A stretch of DNA of 58,326 nucleotides from an uncultured Verrucomicrobiota bacterium (GTDB lineage: Bacteria > Verrucomicrobiota > Verrucomicrobiia > Opitutales > Opitutaceae), in NCBI GenBank assembly GCA_913058185.1, contig CAJXQX010000016.1, positions 1 to 58,326 of the forward strand, read 5' to 3'. The position numbers and the translations under genes are program-made. Below, piece after piece: positions 50,970 through 58,326 of the stretch (within the stretch, counting starts at the first letter, position 1; each line of letters opens with the position of its first letter). The notes beneath the pieces are model-generated. The model saw only the letters and a program-made list of their open reading frames with translations. It was not told the DNA's origin and ran no database searches.

Positions 50970-52682
50970 CTAAATATTTCCTTGGCGCATTTCCTCGACG
51001 GCGTGGTGGGCGGCGCGGGCGGTGATCGCCATATAGGTCAACGAAGGGTTTTGGGTGGACGTTGAGGTCATGCAGGCTCCGTCGGTGACCAAAACATTCT
51101 TACAGGCGTGCAACTGATTCCAGCCATTGAGGAGCGATGTTTTGGCCTCACGGCCCATCCGCACTCCGCCCATTTCGTGGATGTCGATTCCGGGGGCATC
51201 CTGCTTGTTGGTGGTTTTAATATTACTAAATCCGGCTGCGGCAAACATCTCGGAGAGTTGCTCGGTGGCGTCGGCCTCCATCTTCCGATCATTTTCATCA
51301 AAATCGATATTGATTCGAAGGAGGGGCATACCCCATGCATCCGTTTTTTGGGAATCCAGCGTCACGGCATTGCTTTCCTTGGGAATCGTTTCGCCCATCA
51401 TTTGCGCCCCGGCAGACCAACCGCCCAGCTTCGGATTCAGCAGGCTTTCCTTTAGATCTTCGCCCGCGCCTGATTGGTTGCTGCTCAAATTTCGACTGGC
51501 CGAAAAGGCGGTGGCGTATCCCCGTAGGAAATCGGTTTCCTGCTTAAACATATTCCTAAACCGAGGAATGTAAGTGGACCCGGGACGACCGCCGAAGGGG
51601 GCAAACTCGTTGAGTCCGTCGAACTGCGCGCGGACCTTGATATTGTAGTTATGGAAGGCGACGAACTTGCCCAATAACCCGTTGTCATTCCCCAAGCCGT
51701 TCGGGAAACGCTTCGAGGTGGAATTTAGCAGGATGAGATTGGTGTTAATGGCCGAGGCATTAACGAAAATGACCTTCGCGTAATATTCGGTGACTTCCTT
51801 GGTCAGGCTATCGATGACCCGCACGCCGGTCGCTTTGCCCTGCTTATCGTCGTAGATGACGGAGTGCACCACCGAGTGGGGGCGTAGCGTGAGGTTTCCG
51901 GTTTTCTCCGCCCAGGGCAGGGTGGATGAGTTGCTGCTGAAGTAAGCGCCGAAAGGACAGCCGCGCTTACAAAGTCGCCGGCTCATACATTGATAGCGTC
52001 CTTGCGCGAGCTGGGTAGGCGTTGATTTGGTCAGATTGGCGAAGCGAGCGGCGATCAGATGCCGTCCTTCGAACTTCTCGTCCAAAACGCGTTTAAAATG
52101 GTCCTCCACCGCGTTGAAGGGATTGGGGGGCAGGAACTCCCCATCGGGCAATTCGGCGAGTCCGTCTTGGTTTCCAGATATCCCGGCGAACGATTCCACA
52201 TGACTATACCAGGGAGCAATATCCTCGTAACGAATCGGCCAATCGACCGCGAACCCATCGCGGGCCGGGCCTTCGAAATCGTATTGGCTCCAGCGCTGGG
52301 TCTGCCGCGCCCAAAGCAGCGACCGGCCGCCCACTTGGTATCCGCGAATCCAATCGAAGGGTTTCTCCTGAATGTAGGGATGCTCATCATCCTTCACGAA
52401 GAAGTGGTCGGTATCCTCTTTCCAGGCGCCCGCTCGACTGAGGATCGGATTGGCTTGGCGGGTCTCGTGCGGTATCTGGTTCCGGTGCTTGAACTCGTAA
52501 GGCATTTTGTTGGCCGTCGGATAATCCACGTTGTGCTTCACATCGCGGCCCCGCTCGAGGACCAGAGTCTTGAGTCCTTTTTCCGTGAGTTCTTTGGCCG
52601 CCCAACCTCCGCTGATACCTGAGCCCACGACGATGGCATCGTAGGTGTTTTGTTTGATTCCGTTAATACTGAGGTTGGCCAT
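50970..52682 (-). CDS. GMC family oxidoreductase (FAD-dependent sugar dehydrogenase)
   Basis: A 570-aa flavoenzyme. The FAD motif is DAIVVGSGISGGWAAKEL near residue 15, a second motif GYQVGGRSLLWARQ follows, and the C-terminal catalytic region contains HEMGGVRMG and TSTQNPSLTYMA. There is no signal peptide. The gene overlaps the subunit-3 gene by 1 bp (TGATG), showing translational coupling. Homologous pairs (glucoside 3-dehydrogenase and gluconate 2-dehydrogenase types) oxidise sugar C3 or C2 hydroxyls and are exported together on the partner's Tat signal. That is the likely route here. Confidence 0.92.
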   Translation of the reverse strand: MANLSINGIKQNTYDAIVVGSGISGGWAAKELTEKGLKTLVLERGRDVKHNVDYPTANKMPYEFKHRNQIPHETRQANPILSRAGAWKEDTDHFFVKDDEHPYIQEKPFDWIRGYQVGGRSLLWARQTQRWSQYDFEGPARDGFAVDWPIRYEDIAPWYSHVESFAGISGNQDGLAELPDGEFLPPNPFNAVEDHFKRVLDEKFEGRHLIAARFANLTKSTPTQLAQGRYQCMSRRLCKRGCPFGAYFSSNSSTLPWAEKTGNLTLRPHSVVHSVIYDDKQGKATGVRVIDSLTKEVTEYYAKVIFVNASAINTNLILLNSTSKRFPNGLGNDNGLLGKFVAFHNYNIKVRAQFDGLNEFAPFGGRPGSTYIPRFRNMFKQETDFLRGYATAFSASRNLSSNQSGAGEDLKESLLNPKLGGWSAGAQMMGETIPKESNAVTLDSQKTDAWGMPLLRINIDFDENDRKMEADATEQLSEMFAAAGFSNIKTTNKQDAPGIDIHEMGGVRMGREAKTSLLNGWNQLHACKNVLVTDGACMTSTSTQNPSLTYMAITARAAHHAVEEMRQGNI

Positions 52683-53224
52683 CAGGCTTTGCCTCCCAAT
52701 TTGCTGGCCGGATAATAACCGTCGTAGGGCTGTGGGATCATTTCGTGAGGAAGCACGTTTGTCATCACGTATTTGGATTGAAGATACCCCTGAATGGTTC
52801 GTCTCTTCGTGATCTGGATGAATGCCCTTATTTCCGCACTGGCGTCGGGACTCCCGCCCATGCTTTTGATGGCCTCAACTCGAGTGGTGGCATCGCACGA
52901 CAAAAACGGTTGCCCAAAGTGTTGGACGACGAATGCATCCATGTCGCGTAGGCCGGAGTAGAAGGCGGCCTGATCCTTCGCGTCGTGACAGTCATTCACC
53001 ATGAGCAAAACGAATTGATCCACCTGCAGCTCCTTGGCGCCGGGAGTATCCGTCGCCGGAATCATGGTTGCTACCACTGACTGTAGTAGACGCTTCTCGG
53101 TGGCGCCAAGAATGGCGTCTGACGAGTGGGGTAGACGTGATGTTTGCCCCCGTAATAAGGGCGGAAGGAACAAAAATCCTCCCCCGATCAGGGCAGTGCT
53201 CTTGATGGCTTGGCGTCGGTTCAT
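52682..53224 (-). CDS. Gluconate 2-dehydrogenase subunit 3 family protein
   Basis: A 180-aa Tat-exported partner of the GMC enzyme. The N-terminus MNRRQAIKSTALIGGGFLFL carries a twin Arg and a hydrophobic core. Family blocks follow: LLQSVVATMIPATDTPGAKE and DVQ-like segments, then LRDMDAFVVQHFGQPF and RTIQGYLQSKYVMTNVLPH. It has no redox centre of its own in this sequence and is thought to act as chaperone and export carrier. The gene is directly upstream of GMC with a 1-bp overlap. Confidence 0.88.
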   Translation of the reverse strand: MNRRQAIKSTALIGGGFLFLPPLLRGQTSRLPHSSDAILGATEKRLLQSVVATMIPATDTPGAKELQVDQFVLLMVNDCHDAKDQAAFYSGLRDMDAFVVQHFGQPFLSCDATTRVEAIKSMGGSPDASAEIRAFIQITKRRTIQGYLQSKYVMTNVLPHEMIPQPYDGYYPASKLGGKA

Positions 53225-53257
53225 GGCGGTAGACAGTTTAAGGTGTGCGTAACGATC

Positions 53258-54298
53258 CTAGGACGATTTCCCCAATGACTCGAGCGTGCGGTTGATCAAT
53301 GATTGGGTGAGACGAATGCCCTCCATTTCGGGGATGGTCTTTCCCTCATATTCGATGCCGATATAACCCGAATAGTCGGAGTCGGATATGATTTTAAGCA
53401 TGCGATGATAGTCGGTATTGATTTCGTTTCCTTGCGCATCGAAATCATGTGATTTGGCACTCAGTCCCTTGGCGAAGGGCATCAGATCGGCCACCCCTTG
53501 GTAACGGTCATACTCCAAACCAATCTCATCCTCTTGGTAAACGGGATCATTTTCGTAGGGTTTTTTGGCCAAGGCGTAGCGCTCAGGGCCGACCTTGTTG
53601 CGAGCCACATAAAAATTCCCAAAATCGGGTAGGGTGCCGCAGTTATCGAGACCGACGCCGGAGATCACGGCCGCCAGCCAGGCCCCGTTGGATGAGAGTC
53701 CGCCATGGTTCTCGACGATCACGTTGAGGTCGTGCGATTGAGCGAACGTGCAGAGCCTTCCCAGACCATCAATGCACAGTGCCTTTTGCTCTGCCGCAGG
53801 GAGTGATGCGTCGGAGGCCGCGTTGACTCGAATCGAATGACAACCGAGTGACTTGGCGGATTCCACCCACGCATAGTGCCCTTCGATCGCATTGTTTCGT
53901 CGTTTCTCATCGGGATCTCCGAGGTTCCCCACTTTGTCACACATGATGAGCAGGTTGGCTACCCCGAGATCATCGGTCGCGCGTTTGATCTCGGCGAAGT
54001 ATTCCTTGCTCTTGGGTTGAGCTCCCAACCGGGGATGATCGACGTAGAGAAATTGGCCTGACCATTCCACCGCATCCAGGCCGAAGTTCTCCCGCGCAAT
54101 GCGCGCGAAATCAATATTGTCCAACTCACCCGCCCGCAGGGCGCGGTGGAGCGACCATTGCGCCAACGATATTTTGAACCGAGCCTGCGCAACCAAATCC
54201 TCCGTGTAATCCTTTTTCTGGCACGCGGCTAAGGCACAACTGCCGAGCAGAACGGCGGAGGATTTTAGGAATGTCCTGCGATGGATTGAAGCACTCAT
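53258..54298 (-). CDS. TIM-barrel sugar isomerase/epimerase-family lipoprotein
   Basis: A 346-aa protein of the xylose isomerase-like TIM-barrel superfamily. The N-terminus has a Tat-type RRTFLK and a lipobox (LAAC at about residue 25), so it is probably a periplasmic lipoprotein rather than a cytoplasmic isomerase. Metal-site candidates are in NVIVENHGGLS, DFGNFYV and IGIEYEGKT. Family relatives in GMC-containing operons have been reported to cleave 3-keto-glycosides by elimination. The gene lies 33 bp upstream of the subunit-3 gene and 25 bp downstream of a sulfatase gene. Confidence 0.85.
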   Translation of the reverse strand: MSASIHRRTFLKSSAVLLGSCALAACQKKDYTEDLVAQARFKISLAQWSLHRALRAGELDNIDFARIARENFGLDAVEWSGQFLYVDHPRLGAQPKSKEYFAEIKRATDDLGVANLLIMCDKVGNLGDPDEKRRNNAIEGHYAWVESAKSLGCHSIRVNAASDASLPAAEQKALCIDGLGRLCTFAQSHDLNVIVENHGGLSSNGAWLAAVISGVGLDNCGTLPDFGNFYVARNKVGPERYALAKKPYENDPVYQEDEIGLEYDRYQGVADLMPFAKGLSAKSHDFDAQGNEINTDYHRMLKIISDSDYSGYIGIEYEGKTIPEMEGIRLTQSLINRTLESLGKSS

Positions 54299-54323
54299 GG
54301 TTTACGGGGTTGGAGTCACTGCG

Positions 54324-55715
54324 CTAGGGGGATTTTGGTTTGATTCGCTTGGGCATGCTTGGGAGTGGCGCCGTGGGTAGAGCCTTCGATAGGCGCTCGA
54401 TGATGGCGGCACTGCCGGGACGGTTGGCGATATTGTTAAGCTCGCGCGGATCGTTAGCATGGTCGAACAACGCCTCGGCGTTGTAGGTTTTGAAATAGCG
54501 ATAACGTCCATCGCGCACGGCGTGATAGTTCTCGTTCTTCGAGGTGACGATGGCTCGATTGAGATCCGTCTTTGCCTCGATAATCGGGAGTAGATTCTCG
54601 CCGTCGTTGTTTTTGTTCGCGGGTAAATCCGCCAGAGCGAGCAGGGTGGGGTAGACATCCACCAAGCTTACTGCGGTATCGACTTCTTGCTGTTGCGCGC
54701 CGGGCTTCAAGATGAGTAGTGGGACCCGCGTGGACTCTTCCCAGAGCGTAAACTTGGAGAAATGCTCCTTCTCTCCTAAGTGCCAGCCGTGATCCGTCCA
54801 GATCACGACGATCGTATTGTCCGCAATCGGTGAGGCCCTTAGGCCCTCCAAGAGTCTACCCAGTTCAAAATCCGCATAACTAATACACGCGGCATAGCCA
54901 CGACTCGGGCCCGGGGTTTCGGCAAACTCCTTGAATCGCCGAGGTGGTAGAAGAGGTTCCGGAATGTTCTTATCCCAGTCAGCTGGATTGGTGGGAGGGG
55001 TGATTTCAACATCCTCATACTGATCGTAGAACGCGTCTGGAACAAACCAAGGCATATGCGGGCGATAGATCCCGACGGCCAGAAAGAGCGGTTCATCGCG
55101 AGAAGTCTCAAGCTGCTCGATTGCCCAGTTTACGACCTTATGGTCGCCCATATCCTCTAGCGGCTTACCGGTGCCGCCCCAATCGAACTTCCCTTCGCCA
55201 CGATCCGGCAGGACCTCCGGCATACTCTGCACCGGCAATTGCGCGTCGAAGGACGGAAAGAAATCATCCCAACCTCGAGGCGAAAAAAGCCCTTTCCGCT
55301 CGAATGCGCTTCCCTGATTCGCGTGATAGATCTTCCCGCCTCCCAGCGTAGCGTAGCCATGCTTTTTGAAATATTCCGGGAGCAGGAGAATGTCATCGAA
55401 TCGTGCGTTCGCCAACCAGTCATGACCGTTGCCATAAACGCCGGTCGACGCGGGATGGAGCCCCGACATGATAGAGGCGCGGGAGGAGTTACACACCGGG
55501 GCATTGCAGTGGGCGTTTCTAAACAATATCCCTTCAGCTGCCAGCGAGTCGAAGTGGGGCGTATCCACATCGAACGGCTCACCGTTCAGCTGAGTGGGTC
55601 CCCAGTCATTGAAGTCATCAATCGACACAAACAGGATATTGGGTCGACTGGCACCGAGGCAAAAGAACAAGGGCTGAAGGAGAATGAATAGAACGAGCGT
55701 GAGGTATCGGTTCAT
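54324..55715 (-). CDS. S1 family sulfatase (iduronate-2-sulfatase-like)
   Basis: A secreted 463-aa sulfatase with a signal peptide (LVLFILLQPLFFCLG). Metal ligands SIDDFNDWGP, formylglycine Cys75 in CNSSR (Ser at the third position, as in the pseudogene), LPEYFKKHGYATLGGGKIYH and VIWTDHGWHLGEKEHF are present. DFNDWGP, GKIYH and HGWHLGEK are hallmarks of the iduronate-2-sulfatase branch. That branch acts on sulfated uronic or hexose residues. Between the TIM-barrel lipoprotein gene and an SIS isomerase gene. Confidence 0.9.
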   Translation of the reverse strand: MNRYLTLVLFILLQPLFFCLGASRPNILFVSIDDFNDWGPTQLNGEPFDVDTPHFDSLAAEGILFRNAHCNAPVCNSSRASIMSGLHPASTGVYGNGHDWLANARFDDILLLPEYFKKHGYATLGGGKIYHANQGSAFERKGLFSPRGWDDFFPSFDAQLPVQSMPEVLPDRGEGKFDWGGTGKPLEDMGDHKVVNWAIEQLETSRDEPLFLAVGIYRPHMPWFVPDAFYDQYEDVEITPPTNPADWDKNIPEPLLPPRRFKEFAETPGPSRGYAACISYADFELGRLLEGLRASPIADNTIVVIWTDHGWHLGEKEHFSKFTLWEESTRVPLLILKPGAQQQEVDTAVSLVDVYPTLLALADLPANKNNDGENLLPIIEAKTDLNRAIVTSKNENYHAVRDGRYRYFKTYNAEALFDHANDPRELNNIANRPGSAAIIERLSKALPTAPLPSMPKRIKPKSP

Positions 55716-55730
55716 GAAAATTGGTTTTGG

Positions 55731-56300
55731 CTACGCCGATTTATTTTCGATAAACCAGAATGCGATCAGGTGATAGATCATCATCTGCATATCTTCTACG
55801 CGGCCATAGTGCTCATCGGGCAACACGATGGGCAGGGTGGCCAAATCGGACATTCGGCCCCGTCGGGAGCTGGTAATTGAAACCGTGGTCAGTTCCTGAG
55901 CATTGGCCCACTCGAACGCTTTCACCAAGTTCGGCGAATTTCCGCTGACACTGCCGCTCAGCACGACATCCCCGGGACGGGCATAGTTCTCCAGCTGGCG
56001 CACAAATACATCATCGTAGGCGTAGTCGTTGCCGAGGGCAGTTAACCACGCGGCGTTGTCGTTGAGCGTAATGACCCGGAAACGTTTCTTCAGCACATCC
56101 GAGGCGCCTTTGCCCAAATCGCAGGCCAAGTGCGAAGCGCTGGCCGCATTGCCGCCATTGCCAAAGAGAAAAATCTGACTGTCACGGGTATGAGCCTTTT
56201 CGAAGATATCGATGAGCGCGGTAATTTTTTCAGTCGGCAGTGACCTGATAAGTTTCACCTCCGCATCGAGGTATTGGTTTATCCAAGTTTCGCTAGTCAT
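55731..56300 (-). CDS. SIS domain phosphosugar isomerase-like protein
   Basis: A 189-aa sugar-isomerase domain protein similar to GmhA (phosphoheptose isomerase) by length and motifs: IFLFGNGGNAASASHLACDL, VLSGSVSGNSPNLVKA and VEDMQMMIYHLIA. No signal peptide, so it is cytoplasmic. In the operon it may isomerise or sense a phosphorylated product of the glycan; an LPS heptose role is also possible but LPS genes are far away in the window. It lies 15 bp upstream of the sulfatase gene start. Confidence 0.85.
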   Translation of the reverse strand: MTSETWINQYLDAEVKLIRSLPTEKITALIDIFEKAHTRDSQIFLFGNGGNAASASHLACDLGKGASDVLKKRFRVITLNDNAAWLTALGNDYAYDDVFVRQLENYARPGDVVLSGSVSGNSPNLVKAFEWANAQELTTVSITSSRRGRMSDLATLPIVLPDEHYGRVEDMQMMIYHLIAFWFIENKSA

Positions 56301-56387
56301 TATTAATTTTGTAGAAGTCTTGTTTTAATTTCTTTCCTGAAGTGATCGCCTGATCGGGTGGTGAATTACCCAGCATTCTGCTCTGAA

Positions 56388-57830
56388 TCATTTCTGGTCC
56401 TTGGCGGGATAGTCGGGATTACGGCTCGGGAAATTTGCACTCATTTCCCATAAGCTGGAGGTGAGTTCCGAACTCATATCCTGCACAATTTTTCCGCGCT
56501 GGGCGGAGAGATCGTGGGACTCAGTGGGGTCTTTCGCCAGGTCGTATAATTCAAACCGCAGCCCTTCCGGGGTGTAATACTGGAGGAGTTTCAGGTCTCC
56601 TTTGCGGAGCGCAGAAACCGGCGTCGTTCCGCGGTAGTAGTGAGGGTAGTGAAAGACCAAGGATCGGGGTTTCCCTTGATTAAATTCCTTTTGATAGAGC
56701 AGGGGTTTCAGTGACGTGCCATCGGATGCCGATTGATCCGGATGATCCACCTCCGTCAAATCCAGCAGAGTGCTCAGGAGGTCGGTTGTCGTAACCGGAG
56801 TGTCCACCTTGTGCGGCGTATTTATGCCGGGAATCTGCATGAACCAAGGAATGCGAACCCCGCCTTCGTAGAGCGTTCCCTTACCCGAGCGGAGTGGGGT
56901 GTTGTCGGTAACCGTTTCGCCTTCCCACTCACCGGTCACACCTCCGTTGTCTGAAACAAAAACCACGATGGTGTTTTGGTCTTTCCCGGTTTTTTTGAGC
57001 CAAGCGAGAATTCGTCCCACGCCATCATCCAGCGATTTGACCATGGCGGCGTAGCCAGGATTGCGGTGCCTATTGTCAGGGCCAATGCGAGCGGAAAAAT
57101 CGTCGACGTAGGCGGGTTTTCCGTCGATCGGAACGTGAGGAACGAAGAAGCAAAGATTGAGGAAAAAGGGCGTATCGCCGGCATTTTCCATCAGGTTGAT
57201 CGCCTCGGTAGTAAGCCGGTCGGGCAGGTATTCCCCCTCCTTCCATCCATGCAAACCCGGAACATAGCGCGGCTCCCGATAAACCGTCCCGCGGTAGGGG
57301 GCGAAAAACGTGGAAGGGGCGCCCCAGTGGTGCCCGCCGATATTGACGTCGAAGCCTTGGACTTCCGGGTAGAAACTCGCTTCTCCCAGATGCCATTTGC
57401 CGATGTGAAAGGTGTGGTAGCCGGCTGCTTTGAAGCGTTCGGCCAAAGTGATTTCCTCCAACGGAAGATTACCTACGCTGTCGGCAGGAATCATGGGCTT
57501 ATCAAGCTTGGGTCCCCGCAGGGCATGCTCACTCCAGATGGTCATGCGCAGACGGGCGGGGTTCTTGCCGGTCATGATGGAGGCTCGGGTGGGCGTGCAG
57601 ATCGGGGCGGCAGCATAGGCGCTGGTAAACTCGATTCCCGACGCGGCGAAGCCATCCAAGTGGGGCGTTTCGTGCAGATCGGAACCATGGGTGTTCAAAT
57701 CATGGGCACCCAAGTCATCTGCCACAATGAGCACGACGTTGAGCGGGTCAGCTCCGTGGACCGGAGTGAGGCTGCCAAGGAGCAGAGCACATAAGAAACT
57801 CAGAGATGAGGGGAGGGGCTTTATCTTCAT
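56388..57830 (-). CDS. S1 family sulfatase
   Basis: A secreted 480-aa sulfatase with a signal peptide (LSFLCALLLGSLTPVHGA). Metal ligands VADDLGAHDLN, formylglycine Cys78 in CTPTR, KWHLGEASFYPEVQGFD and VFVSDNGGVTGEW are present. The layout is close to arylsulfatase A-type S1 enzymes of about 480 aa. An 87-bp gap with no clear promoter separates it from the SIS gene, so it is probably the same transcript. The 3' half shows no damage. Confidence 0.92.
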   Translation of the reverse strand: MKIKPLPSSLSFLCALLLGSLTPVHGADPLNVVLIVADDLGAHDLNTHGSDLHETPHLDGFAASGIEFTSAYAAAPICTPTRASIMTGKNPARLRMTIWSEHALRGPKLDKPMIPADSVGNLPLEEITLAERFKAAGYHTFHIGKWHLGEASFYPEVQGFDVNIGGHHWGAPSTFFAPYRGTVYREPRYVPGLHGWKEGEYLPDRLTTEAINLMENAGDTPFFLNLCFFVPHVPIDGKPAYVDDFSARIGPDNRHRNPGYAAMVKSLDDGVGRILAWLKKTGKDQNTIVVFVSDNGGVTGEWEGETVTDNTPLRSGKGTLYEGGVRIPWFMQIPGINTPHKVDTPVTTTDLLSTLLDLTEVDHPDQSASDGTSLKPLLYQKEFNQGKPRSLVFHYPHYYRGTTPVSALRKGDLKLLQYYTPEGLRFELYDLAKDPTESHDLSAQRGKIVQDMSSELTSSLWEMSANFPSRNPDYPAKDQK

Positions 57831-57930
57831 GGGGGTTTTTGGGAAAACAGTTATCTGGGGAAATAATCAGCGGCGCGGCAGTAGGATGCCAGCTTGGGGA
57901 ATGGGTTAAGAATCAGTTCGTTGGTTCGGT

Positions 57931-58326
57931 TCAAATCTTTCGTAGCATGACCGACTTGATATCAGCCATTTCTTTGCCTGGTTTACGCTTCACCCGTAGT
58001 TGCAGCAGGTGCTCCCCTTTATCCAGGGCAAGTGTCCCTGCTTCCCACGTCCTCCACTCCCGGGACAAATACCATCCTGGTTCCTTGGCGCCTTGCTCTG
58101 CGGCGGGATAAGGCGCGGATACCCACGGCTCTTTGATTTCGATATCGAGGCTGTTTTCACCCGCAACCAACTCGAACACGGATCCGACCGAAGTCGCATC
58201 ACAGGCATATTGAATGGATACCGCATAGGATCCTGCTTCAACCACATCAATGGGACATTCGGCGTAGGCCGTTTCGTCCGTCCAATCCTGAATCCACTGA
58301 TTCGACCACCCGCGGGGCAAACAATA
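57931..58326 (-). CDS. C-terminal domain of a sulfatase-like secreted protein (partial)
   Basis: The frame is open through the window's right edge, so the gene continues beyond 58326; the TTG at 58320 is not a reason to start there. About 131 residues are visible. They form a beta-sandwich domain (WSNQWIQDWTDETAYAE, VFELVAGENSLDIEI, EHLLQLRVKRK, MADIKSVMLRKI) of the kind found at the C-terminus of many arylsulfatases. The catalytic part is outside the window. It precedes the operon's first visible complete gene by about 100 bp. Confidence 0.65.
   Translation of the reverse strand, partial: YCLPRGWSNQWIQDWTDETAYAECPIDVVEAGSYAVSIQYACDATSVGSVFELVAGENSLDIEIKEPWVSAPYPAAEQGAKEPGWYLSREWRTWEAGTLALDKGEHLLQLRVKRKPGKEMADIKSVMLRKI

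Noticed and set aside
1-58326. CRISPR array, rRNA, phage or complete insertion sequence
   Set aside because: No regular spaced repeats, no rRNA sequence and no transposase, integrase or phage structural gene were recognised in either strand.

Overview
The window looks like the left end of a draft contig from a Gram-negative member of the Verrucomicrobiota, probably close to Opitutaceae. The evidence is an exosortase, Kdo-type LPS genes, a TonB-dependent receptor, a secreted protein with a C-terminal module I associate with this phylum, and a dense set of formylglycine sulfatases with PL6, GH28 and GH2 enzymes. The lineage is an inference from gene content. Bases 1-47 are not genomic: they match the Illumina Nextera i5-side adapter with its index, so the contig begins at an untrimmed read end.

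Region 1 (48-12,435) is housekeeping and envelope: exosortase plus a GT-C-like membrane protein in an ATGA overlap, a large M16 zinc protease, divergent kdkA-like and waaA genes for the LPS inner core, a GT-A-like glycosyltransferase, an FkbM methyltransferase and a SNF2 helicase. Region 2 (12,436-23,948) is a phosphate block: a TonB-dependent receptor and a beta-helix surface protein, then a six-gene operon (OprP/OprO-like porin, pstS, pstC, pstA, pstB, phoU). The operon is preceded by three 7-bp repeats at 11-bp spacing, the geometry of a Pho box.

Region 3 (23,949-26,901) is an accessory junction: a degenerate tRNA-His-like copy with its promoter, a GIY-YIG endonuclease gene, the intact tRNA-His(GTG), a DUF433/DUF5615 toxin-antitoxin pair, and a Fic gene between two almost identical 163-bp direct repeats. 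Region 4 (26,902-38,456) is the first carbohydrate block: GH28, DUF1961, PL6, an uncharacterised candidate lyase, an NagA-like deacetylase, an unknown secreted protein and a GH2 beta-mannosidase-like enzyme.

Region 5 (38,457-45,621) is eroded: short inverted-repeat (REP-like) elements, a HigA fragment joined to a cytosine methyltransferase tail, a DUF4268 nuclease fragment cut at a repeat, a sulfatase with one in-frame amber codon, a duplicated transporter tail, one intact sulfatase and a SAM methyltransferase. Region 6 (45,622-58,326, minus strand) is a compact operon. It holds four complete sulfatases plus a partial C-terminal domain at the window edge, an SIS isomerase, a TIM-barrel isomerase lipoprotein, a GMC oxidoreductase with its subunit-3 partner, a Gfo/Idh/MocA oxidoreductase and a GPH/MFS transporter. 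I infer desulfation and chain cutting outside the cytoplasm, a periplasmic sugar-oxidation and elimination step, import by the GPH permease and cytoplasmic processing. No SusC/D pair and no PUL regulator is visible.
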